Assembly (NCBI GenBank): GCA_017437205.1
Contig: JAFSBP010000312.1
Coordinates: forward strand, 1-5,094
Origin: Lachnospiraceae bacterium
GTDB lineage: Bacteria > Bacillota > Clostridia > Lachnospirales > Lachnospiraceae
Direction: 5' to 3'
DNA: 5,094 nucleotides
The notes beneath the pieces were generated by a model. That model was not told the DNA's origin. It did not search any database and was given only the letters and a program-made list of their open reading frames with translations. Positions 1-4,722 of the stretch are shown piece after piece. The position numbers and the translations under genes are program-made. Position 1 is the stretch's first letter. Each line of letters begins with the position of its first letter.

Positions 1-380
1 AACAGTGCCAACACGTAAGCAACTGCAACTCCGTCATCTGCACCGAGTGTAGTGCCTGTCGCATGGATCCAGTCACCCTCAATGCGAAGCTTCAGCGGAT
101 CCTTCTCAAAGTCATGGTCTGAATCGGGCGTCTTCTCATTTACCATATCCAGATGTCCCTGAATAATCAGTGCAGGAGCCTGCTCATAGCCTGTTGCAGC
201 CTCTTTGATGATTGTCACATTGTTGAACTCATCCTTCCAGCACTCTAATCCCAAAGACTGTCCCACCTTCAGGCAATAGTCACTGATGGCATCTGTATTG
301 TAAGATCCGTGAGGAATCTTGCTAATCTCCTCAAAGTAGTAAAAAAATCTTTCCGGTTTTAATCCTTCTAATACGCGCAT
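1..380 (-). CDS. pepD: Aminoacyl-histidine dipeptidase (PepD, M20 family), 3' part missing
   Basis: Cytosolic zinc-dependent dipeptidase of the M20 family that cleaves Xaa-His dipeptides such as beta-Ala-His. Only the first 126 codons are in the window; the frame stays open to the left edge, and full PepD proteins are roughly 480 residues, so about a quarter is visible. The translation starts MRVLEGLKPERFFYYFEEIS and has KIPHGS near residues 21-26, GHLDMV at 75-80 and TTLGADDG at 110-117. H76 and the D115 region match the first metal ligands of the family, and D78 is the usual catalytic-site aspartate. The ATG at 378-380 is preceded by AGGAGGT at 386-392, which fixes the start. The gene is divergent from ylbJ with 31 bp between start codons, so its promoter probably lies inside the ylbJ reading frame; I could not pick out a convincing one. 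The PepD assignment is firm; precise substrate preference cannot be read from this fragment. Confidence 0.93.
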   Translation of the reverse strand, partial: MRVLEGLKPERFFYYFEEISKIPHGSYNTDAISDYCLKVGQSLGLECWKDEFNNVTIIKEAATGYEQAPALIIQGHLDMVNEKTPDSDHDFEKDPLKLRIEGDWIHATGTTLGADDGVAVAYVLAL

Positions 381-411
381 ATTCTACCTCCTGCTTTTCA
401 TAAAAATTATC

Positions 412-1359
412 ATGCTGATCTATTTAATTCTATTATCCATGATTACGATTTTGATAACAGCCATCCTACTTTATCCGGATGTTTCTGTCGCCGGCGCGGC
501 CTCCGGTCTTTTAGTCTGGTTTAATTCTGTGCTGCCCTCACTGTTTCCGTTTATGGTGTTGACAGGTCTGCTAATACGCTTGGATATTTTGAACCGCCTC
601 TTTTCTTTTTGGGGGAGAAAACGCGCAAAACAACGCAATTCCGCCGCATTTCTTTTTGCAGCACTGGTCGGACTGCTCTGCGGATACCCAATGGGGCTAA
701 AAACCGTAGCAGATTTCAAAAACTCAAAACAGCTGAATTCGCGACAAGCATCCCTGCTGATATCTTTTGCAAATCAGCCCGGACCAATGTTTATCCTCGG
801 ATATGCGCTTCCCATATGTGATCCGGACAGAAAATATTCTGGCAGCTTCCTTCTGTCTTTTTACGGAGGCGTGATTCTCACAGCACTTTTTTTTGCTGTC
901 TGGCAGCAGATATCTACAAAGCGAATTCAAAAAGTGACCGATGGTGTATCAATTCGTCTTGAAGAAATATCTGCAAACAGACCATCTTTCTTCAGTGCTT
1001 TTGAGGATATCATTCTCTCATCGCTGACTACTCTTGCAAAAATTGGCGGCTATATGATGCTTTTTTCACTGATCACTGCCCTTCTGAAAGCCTCATTTCC
1101 GGCGCGCCCTGACATTATACTGGTTTTCAGTGGCTTAATGGAGATGACTTCCGGCATTTCAGAAACAGGGATATTACCGACGTTCATCAAGCCTTACTTT
1201 GTTCTCGGTTTTATCTCCTTTGGCGGTTTATGTGTCACAGCTCAGTCTTTCAGTTTGGGACAGTTGAACTCCAAAGATCAGTGGAGATATTTTCTTTCAA
1301 AGTCATTACAGACGCTTCTTTCACTGATACTTTTCTATTTGATGACAAATATTTTCTAA
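412..1359 (+). CDS. ylbJ: YlbJ-like sporulation integral membrane protein (nucleoside-recognition/gate-domain family)
   Basis: Polytopic membrane protein of 315 residues with about eight hydrophobic segments (roughly 3-20, 28-57, 78-97, 117-136, 144-163, 205-228, 260-280, 298-314). Family-like motifs are LPSLFPFMVLTGLL near 41-54, GLLCGYPMGLKT near 87-98 and QPGPMFILGYA near 122-132. YlbJ of B. subtilis is a sigma-E-controlled protein needed for normal spores; its molecular role is not established, and transport or gating across the forespore membranes is only an inference. The protein is shorter than the roughly 400-residue Bacillus YlbJ. Placement beside coaD and rsmD supports the call, since B. 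subtilis has ylbH(rsmD)-ylbI(coaD)-ylbJ. The start is uncertain: neither the ATG at 412 nor the in-frame ATG at 439 has a recognisable Shine-Dalgarno sequence. The alternative name is 'nucleoside recognition domain protein'. It converges on the rsmD operon and shows no plus-strand terminator of its own. Confidence 0.82.
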   Translation: MLIYLILLSMITILITAILLYPDVSVAGAASGLLVWFNSVLPSLFPFMVLTGLLIRLDILNRLFSFWGRKRAKQRNSAAFLFAALVGLLCGYPMGLKTVADFKNSKQLNSRQASLLISFANQPGPMFILGYALPICDPDRKYSGSFLLSFYGGVILTALFFAVWQQISTKRIQKVTDGVSIRLEEISANRPSFFSAFEDIILSSLTTLAKIGGYMMLFSLITALLKASFPARPDIILVFSGLMEMTSGISETGILPTFIKPYFVLGFISFGGLCVTAQSFSLGQLNSKDQWRYFLSKSLQTLLSLILFYLMTNIF

Positions 1360-1428
1360 ACAAAAACCAAGCCGCTGCATCTGATCACTAAGCGAAAAGC
1401 CTAATGAGCGCTACATACACCGGCTTGG
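1358..1428 (-). terminator. Long imperfect hairpin with U-rich tail ending the rsmD-coaD-coiled-coil operon
   Basis: Read on the minus strand, CCAAGCCG (1428-1421) pairs perfectly with CGGCTTGG (1374-1367). Inside lie a G/G mismatch, a 5-bp stem (1419-1415 with 1380-1376), an asymmetric internal loop (7 and 4 nt), and a 9-bp hairpin TCATTAGGC/GCTTAGTGA (1407-1399 with 1393-1385) closed by TTTTC. TTTTTGTTT follows at once (1366-1358). The inner stems use three G.U pairs that exist only in the minus-strand RNA; on the plus strand they become A/C mismatches, and no T-run follows at 1429. It lies 26 bp past the coiled-coil gene stop. A factor-independent terminator is the simplest reading; the long internally looped shape is unusual for one. 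Confidence 0.7.
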
Positions 1429-1454
1429 ATGCGATTATGCTTAAAGGGAGGAAA

Positions 1455-2126
1455 TTAATCCTCATCGTCCTCCTCATCATCGTCGTCCTCATAATCCTCA
1501 AAATCCGTATCAATTTCCGACACGATGCTTCCGGACAGCTCGTTGCGGTTAGAGGTAACCACGCCATAGCTGGACTGCATAGAACTTACAAAAGAATTAA
1601 ACGTCTTCTCAGTATTCTCGATGGTATGAGAAATGATGGTCTGAAGACTATTTAACATCTCATCAGTATATGCAATCGCACCCATACGGATGTTATCTGC
1701 GTCCTCAACTGCAGAATCCAAGGTCTTCTGAGCCTGCTCCTGAGCCTCGTTTACCATCGACTCAGCCTGCTCATAAGCTCTCTGCATAATCTCATGCTGG
1801 TTTAGCAATTCTTCCTTTTGGCTTCTCGCTTCAGCTAACATCTCCTCAGCTTCTTCTCTCGCAGCGTTAACCATAGACTCTGCCTGTTTTTTAGCATCGG
1901 CAAGAATGGCTTCCTGATTGCTGATGATCTTCTGATACTTCTTGATCTCATCAGGGGTCCGCATACGAAGCTCAACCAAAAGCTCCTCCATCTCGTCTCT
2001 GTCCACAATAATCTTGCGACCACCGCTCAATGCCTGAGGCTTACAGCTATCGATATAGGTCTCAATCTCCTCAATCAGCTGCTCAATACGGCTCTTCAGA
2101 TGCTCGTTGCGCATATTCTTACTCAT
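1455..2126 (-). CDS. Coiled-coil protein with acidic C-terminal tail (DivIVA-like / 'ATPase subunit' type), function unknown
   Basis: Soluble protein of 223 residues, third gene of the rsmD operon. Residues 1-30 are helical, 36-75 form a second charged segment (GGRKIIVDRDEMEELL), and 60-145 are a long Ala/Glu/Gln-rich coiled coil resembling DivIVA or F-type ATPase subunit b stalks. Related proteins are often labelled 'ATPase' or 'vacuolar H+-ATPase subunit H', but I see no Walker motif or membrane segment. QAESMVN occurs at 81-87 and again at 120-126, indicating an internal repeat. Residues 146-200 are a less regular helical region, and 210-223 are acidic except for Y212, ending in a pure Asp/Glu run. 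ATG at 2124-2126 has AAGGAG at 2135-2140, an ideal spacing. It starts 48 bp after coaD ends. I do not know its function; a scaffold or polar/division role is only a guess from the coiled coil. Confidence 0.85.
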   Translation of the reverse strand: MSKNMRNEHLKSRIEQLIEEIETYIDSCKPQALSGGRKIIVDRDEMEELLVELRMRTPDEIKKYQKIISNQEAILADAKKQAESMVNAAREEAEEMLAEARSQKEELLNQHEIMQRAYEQAESMVNEAQEQAQKTLDSAVEDADNIRMGAIAYTDEMLNSLQTIISHTIENTEKTFNSFVSSMQSSYGVVTSNRNELSGSIVSEIDTDFEDYEDDDDEEDDED

Positions 2127-2151
2127 CTTTTTCTCTCCTTGTTATATACAT

Positions 2152-2168
2152 CACTGTTATAAACAGCG
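2152..2168 (-). other. Small hairpin between coaD and the coiled-coil gene
   Basis: In the minus-strand RNA, CGCUGUU (2168-2162) and AACAGUG (2158-2152) pair over 7 bp with one G.U, closing a UAU loop. It lies in the 48-bp gap, 12 nt upstream of the AAGGAG of the downstream gene. No U-run follows, so it is not a terminator. It might be a processing or stability site, or chance. Confidence 0.3.
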
Positions 2169-2174
2169 CATTTT

Positions 2175-2654
2175 TTATGAATTTATTTTTTTCTTTACCT
2201 GCTCTGCCACCTTTGGTGTCACAAAAGCGGAGAGGTCACCACCAAATTTCGCCACTTCTTTCACTGTACTGGAACTTAAGTACGCATACTCCAGACCTGC
2301 AGTTAAGAAGAATGTATCCACCTTATGATTCAAGATACGGTTCGTCTGAGCCATCTGAAGCTCATACTCAAAATCAGTGATTGCACGCAGTCCGCGAATG
2401 ATCATGTTTGCATTGCACTCCGCGGCAAAGTCCACCAACAGTCCGGCAAACGACTTTACTGTGACATTATTAAGATGCGCGGTCTCTTCTTCTAACATCT
2501 TAACACGTTCTTCCACAGAAAACAATGAATTTTTTGCACCATTATTTAAAACTGCAACAATTAAGTTATCGGTCACCTTTGATGCACGATCAATGATGTC
2601 CAAATGTCCCTTTGTCACCGGATCAAAGCTACCGGGATAAATTGCTGTGTACAT
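2175..2654 (-). CDS. coaD: Phosphopantetheine adenylyltransferase (PPAT)
   Basis: Transfers AMP from ATP to 4'-phosphopantetheine, giving dephospho-CoA and pyrophosphate: the penultimate step of CoA synthesis, in the cytosol. The 159-residue length is typical of bacterial CoaD, which is a homohexamer. The nucleotidyltransferase signature [10 protein letters not shown] is at 8-17, with H17 the T/HxGH histidine. K41 aligns with the conserved lysine of the family, IIRGLR is at 85-90 with R87 and R90, the [12 protein letters not shown] segment at 95-106 is well conserved, and the ATP-binding loop [10 protein letters not shown] is at 126-135. All expected active-site residues are present. The ATG at 2652-2654 is preceded by CAGGAG (2665-2670), which lies in the 17-bp gap after rsmD, so the two genes are cotranscribed. 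The rsmD-coaD pair is a very common arrangement in Firmicutes. Confidence is high. Confidence 0.98.
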   Translation of the reverse strand: MYTAIYPGSFDPVTKGHLDIIDRASKVTDNLIVAVLNNGAKNSLFSVEERVKMLEEETAHLNNVTVKSFAGLLVDFAAECNANMIIRGLRAITDFEYELQMAQTNRILNHKVDTFFLTAGLEYAYLSSSTVKEVAKFGGDLSAFVTPKVAEQVKKKINS

Positions 2655-2671
2655 TCTATTTTCGCTCCTGT

Positions 2672-3235
2672 TTATTCTCCATCCTGTCTCTGCAAAAAGA
2701 AATGACGGTTGGTTTTATAATCCTTTACTCGATATATATGATAGCCCATTTCTTTGGCTGCATCAAGTTCTGTCTCAAGTGCTGTTTCAATTACAATGAC
2801 TGTGTACTCGTCAATCAATTTTGATTCTTTCAGATATCGCAGTACATTGAGTTCGAGATCGTGGCGATAGGGAGGATCCATAATCACCACATCAAAAACC
2901 CCTTCATTCCCTTCCATCTTTGAAAGTGCACTGAGCACATCCATTCCCAGAACTCTCGCCTGATTCTCCAGACGGGTAGCTGAAAGATTCTCTCGGATAC
3001 ACTGAAGTGCTCTTGGCGAATTTTCCACGAACACGCCATATGCCGCATCGCGGCTCAACGCTTCAATCCCAAGCGCACCGCTCCCTGAAAACAGATCAAG
3101 CACTCTCGCTCCCGGCAGATCAGGCTGTAAAATATTAAATAAAGTTTCTTTTATTCGATCAGTCGTCGGTCTAGTATCCAATCCTTCGACAGTTTTCAAC
3201 AATATTCTTCTCGCTTTTCCCGCAATTACTCTCAT
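2672..3235 (-). CDS. rsmD: 16S rRNA (guanine(966)-N2)-methyltransferase RsmD
   Basis: SAM-dependent methyltransferase that makes m2G966 in 16S rRNA during small-subunit assembly. The 187-residue length fits the family. The N-terminal [10 protein letters not shown] and [15 protein letters not shown] (22-36) are characteristic of RsmD; the SAM-binding motif [17 protein letters not shown] spans 47-62, E71 sits at the end of beta-2 where it would hold the SAM ribose, and the catalytic DPPY is at 120-123. It is the first gene of the operon, reading from the sigma-A promoter at 3284-3312 with a leader of about 42 nt. The ATG at 3233-3235 has a rather distant GGAG (about 14 nt upstream), so translation initiation may be modest; the MRVIAG start matches the family, so I keep it. 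The B. subtilis homologue is YlbH. Confidence 0.97.
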   Translation of the reverse strand: MRVIAGKARRILLKTVEGLDTRPTTDRIKETLFNILQPDLPGARVLDLFSGSGALGIEALSRDAAYGVFVENSPRALQCIRENLSATRLENQARVLGMDVLSALSKMEGNEGVFDVVIMDPPYRHDLELNVLRYLKESKLIDEYTVIVIETALETELDAAKEMGYHIYRVKDYKTNRHFFLQRQDGE

Positions 3236-3283
3236 GCTTTTAAACTTTTCTCCATCTGTTACACATAATACTCTTACTAAATG

Positions 3284-3312
3284 ATTTTACGTTATCTTCG
3301 TCCATGCGTCAA
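3284..3312 (-). promoter_or_regulatory. Sigma-A promoter of the rsmD-coaD operon
   Basis: Minus strand: -35 TTGACG (3312-3307), exactly 17 bp, then -10 TAAAAT (3289-3284). Five of six bases match each consensus hexamer at optimal spacing. The expected start point is near 3277, giving a leader of about 42 nt before the rsmD ATG. It diverges from the SASP promoter. Confidence 0.75.
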
Positions 3313-3355
3313 CCAAAAGATTGACAAAATCTGTAATCTGACCAAAAACTTCCCA

Positions 3356-3384
3356 GTGTATTTCGTTTTTGCCTGCACATAATA
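3356..3384 (+). promoter_or_regulatory. Candidate sigma-G-type promoter of the SASP gene
   Basis: Plus strand: CATAATA (3378-3384) fits the sigma-G -10 pattern (CATnHTA), and GTGTA (3356-3360), 17 bp upstream, matches four of five positions of the -35 pattern GHATR. SASP genes of endospore formers are known sigma-G targets. Predicted transcription start is about 3391, 60 nt upstream of the coding region or slightly less. No good sigma-A -10 exists here, although a consensus TTGACA sits at 3321-3326. Confidence 0.5.
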
Positions 3385-3390
3385 GCTGTG

Positions 3391-3417
3391 TAACCGGAAG
3401 AAAGAAACGACCGGTTA
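3391..3417 (+). repeat. Inverted repeat / 5'-terminal hairpin of the SASP leader
   Basis: TAACCGG (3391-3397) and CCGGTTA (3411-3417) are perfect 7-bp arms around a purine-rich 13-nt loop. Three weaker pairs can be added at the base past a bulged A (3388-3390 with 3419-3421). The left arm starts at the transcription start predicted from the sigma-G-like -10, and the right arm ends 10 nt before the AAGGAGGT ribosome binding site. It may be an mRNA-stabilising stem or an operator for a dimeric regulator; the sequence does not decide. Confidence 0.5.
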
Positions 3418-3443
3418 ACGCAAAAACAAGGAGGTGTCTGAAA

Positions 3444-3659
3444 ATGGCAAGTTCTAATTCTAACAAAGTCAATGTCCCTGAGGCAAAAGAGGCACTGAAC
3501 AGATTCAAGATGGAAGTTGCAGATGAGCTGGGTGTACCCTTGTCCAACGGCGGCTACAACGGTAACCTTACTTCTTACCAGAACGGTTCTGTAGGCGGTT
3601 ATATGGTTAAGAAGATGATCGAGGCTCAGGAGCAGCAGATGGCCGGTAAGACCCGATAA
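3444..3659 (+). CDS. Alpha/beta-type small acid-soluble spore protein (SASP)
   Basis: DNA-binding protein that saturates the spore chromosome, shifting it towards an A-like form and protecting it from UV and chemical damage; it is degraded by the GPR protease at germination. The product is 71 residues. First helix region: EAKEALNRFKMEVADELGV (13-31), holding the GPR-type cleavage site at E24-V25. Second conserved block: LTSYQNGSVGGYMVKKMIEA (42-61). The usual Arg after TS is Tyr45 here. ATG at 3444-3446 has a near-perfect AAGGAGGT at 3428-3435 with 8-nt spacing, so the upstream in-frame ATG at 3369, which lies in the promoter, is rejected. It is monocistronic, with a sigma-G-like promoter before it and a strong terminator after it, so forespore-specific expression is expected. 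Spore formers carry several ssp paralogues; I cannot say which this is. Confidence 0.95.
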   Translation: MASSNSNKVNVPEAKEALNRFKMEVADELGVPLSNGGYNGNLTSYQNGSVGGYMVKKMIEAQEQQMAGKTR

Positions 3660-3677
3660 GAAAATCGGATACCGCTA

Positions 3678-3708
3678 GCCCGGACTGATATATCATCAAA
3701 CTTCGGGC
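3678..3708 (+). other. Hairpin in the SASP 3' untranslated region
   Basis: GCCCGGA (3678-3684) pairs with TTCGGGC (3702-3708), six Watson-Crick pairs and one G.U, around a 17-nt loop. The loop contains the perfect 10-bp palindrome TGATATATCA (3686-3695). It lies between the SASP stop and the terminator and has no U-run of its own. It could slow 3' exonucleases. Confidence 0.5.
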
Positions 3709-3715
3709 AATGAAG

Positions 3716-3763
3716 AGTCGGTCCTCTCCGTAGGATTATATCCGCGGGGAGGGCTGACTTTTT
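3716..3763 (+). terminator. Strong intrinsic terminator of the SASP gene
   Basis: AGTCGGTCCTCTCC (3716-3729) pairs along its full 14 bases with GGGGAGGGCTGACT (3746-3759), allowing three G.U pairs. The apical region adds a GGAT/ATCC mini-stem (3734-3737 with 3741-3743 and A3740 approximately). A run of five T (3759-3763) follows. The G.U pairs favour the plus-strand RNA. The converging radical SAM gene stops 7 bp away and may use the same element in reverse, less efficiently. Confidence 0.9.
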
Positions 3764-3769
3764 CGTTAT

Positions 3770-4699
3770 TCAATTTAAAGTAAAACACTTTCCCTGAAAG
3801 CTCTCTCGCAGTTTCATCTCGTGGTGTATCTGATTTAGCACTTCCCGCTTTCTCACGCTCCACATAGGAGCAATTAAACGATCACTCGGACCGTCGCCGG
3901 TAAGGCGGTGAATCACAATATCAGGTGATAAATTTTCCAAACAGGCAATCAAAAGGTCAATATATTCTTCTTTTGACAATGCTTTTTGCGCTCCCTGCAG
4001 ATATTCATCTGCCAAATCCGTACCCTCAATCACATGTAAAAGCTGTAGCTTAATTCCCTGAATATCCATATGATTCAGATAACGAATCGTTTCCAACATC
4101 ATGTCCTTCGTCTCATCTTTCAGGCCAAGAATCACATGTACAACCACTGTGATATTTCTTTCCCGTAGTTTCTTTACTGCCTCCGCAAAGACAGGAAGCC
4201 CATAGCCACGTCTCATCCACTCTGCGGTTTTCTCATGAATAGTCTGAAGCCCAAGCTCTACCCACACCGGTTTGATCTGATTCAGCTCAGAAAGCAATTC
4301 AAGCACCTCATCTGAAAGACAGTCCGGTCTCGTTGCAACAGAAAGAACTGCAGTGTTCGGATGATGGATGGCTTCAGCAAATAACCGGCGCATCTTGTCG
4401 ATAGGACCGTAAGTGTTGGTAAACGATTGAAAATATGCGATAAATCGGTTTGCAGTAGTCTTCTTTCGTATCGCCTTGATAGCGGTATCAATTTGTTCCG
4501 TGATTGAAAGTTTAACTGACGCCGCAAAATCTCCAGATCCTTCAGCGCTGCAAAAAATGCATCCTCTCGTTCCAAGCTTTCCATCCCGATTCGGACAGGT
4601 AAAGCCGCCATTTAAGGCGGCTTTGTACACTTTTTCTCCAAACTCGGCCTTTAACGCATAATCGAGAGAATGGTATGGTTTTCCATTCCAATCGCGCAT
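3770..4699 (-). CDS. TIGR01212-family radical SAM protein (YhcC/YtqA type, possible MnmL)
   Basis: Radical SAM enzyme, 309 residues from the start chosen here. The N-terminal RDWNGKPYHSLDYALKAEFGEKVYK leads into NGGFTCPNRDG and RGCIFC, giving the family's CX11CX2C iron-sulfur cluster ligands (C35, C47, C50). Further family landmarks are GSGDFA, YFQSFTNTYGP, SVATRPDCL, WVELGLQTIHEKT, HVILGLKDET and a C-terminal HRLTGDGP. Members of the YtqA subgroup (MnmL) were reported to act in mnm5s2U synthesis at the tRNA wobble position in B. subtilis and Streptococcus mutans, in an operon with the methylase MnmM. No mnmM is visible here, so this role is inference. Start: ATG at 4697-4699 has AGGTG about 7 nt upstream and fits the family. 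ATG at 4717 would add six residues, but its GGAGG is 16 nt away. It follows plsY by 23 bp, probably in one operon. Confidence 0.92.
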   Translation of the reverse strand: MRDWNGKPYHSLDYALKAEFGEKVYKAALNGGFTCPNRDGKLGTRGCIFCSAEGSGDFAASVKLSITEQIDTAIKAIRKKTTANRFIAYFQSFTNTYGPIDKMRRLFAEAIHHPNTAVLSVATRPDCLSDEVLELLSELNQIKPVWVELGLQTIHEKTAEWMRRGYGLPVFAEAVKKLRERNITVVVHVILGLKDETKDMMLETIRYLNHMDIQGIKLQLLHVIEGTDLADEYLQGAQKALSKEEYIDLLIACLENLSPDIVIHRLTGDGPSDRLIAPMWSVRKREVLNQIHHEMKLRESFQGKCFTLN

Positions 4700-4722
4700 C
4701 ACCGTCACCTCATGCATCCGTA

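Noticed and set aside
357..385. Sigma-E promoter for ylbJ using CATATTCT at 378-385 as -10
   Set aside because: The -10 is a partial match, but no convincing -35 lies 14-15 bp upstream; sigma-E control is known for B. subtilis ylbJ but not demonstrated by this sequence.
1381..1412. Hammerhead-like ribozyme core (CTGATCA, GAAAA, CTAATGAG) on the plus strand
   Set aside because: The invariant CUGANGA core is broken in both candidates and the stems do not fit; the minus-strand terminator hairpin explains the region better.
1367..1428. Miniature transposable element with CCAAGCCG terminal inverted repeats
   Set aside because: No target-site duplication flanks it and no second copy is in the window; the following U-run and inner pairing fit a terminator.
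1404..1655. Plus-strand 83-residue frame with a hydrophobic, toxin-like N-terminal half
   Set aside because: It is antisense to the Asp/Glu tail of the coiled-coil gene: GAT/GAC/GAG codons read backwards give Ile/Val/Leu. No ribosome binding site precedes its start, so the membrane-like look is a by-product.
2030..2380. Plus-strand frames of 116 and 73 residues over the coaD/coiled-coil junction
   Set aside because: They overlap two well-supported genes on the other strand and have no family resemblance or ribosome binding site.
3321..3349. Sigma-A promoter on the plus strand from TTGACA at 3321-3326
   Set aside because: The sequence 16-18 bp downstream is AAAAAC-like, with no plausible -10 hexamer.
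3369..3443. N-terminal extension of the SASP from an upstream in-frame ATG
   Set aside because: This stretch holds the sigma-G-like -10 and the leader hairpin, has no ribosome binding site, and is absent from SASP proteins; the ATG at 3444 has an excellent one.
4282..4611. 109-residue minus-strand frame inside the radical SAM gene
   Set aside because: It is an out-of-frame shadow of a gene with all expected motifs in the main frame.
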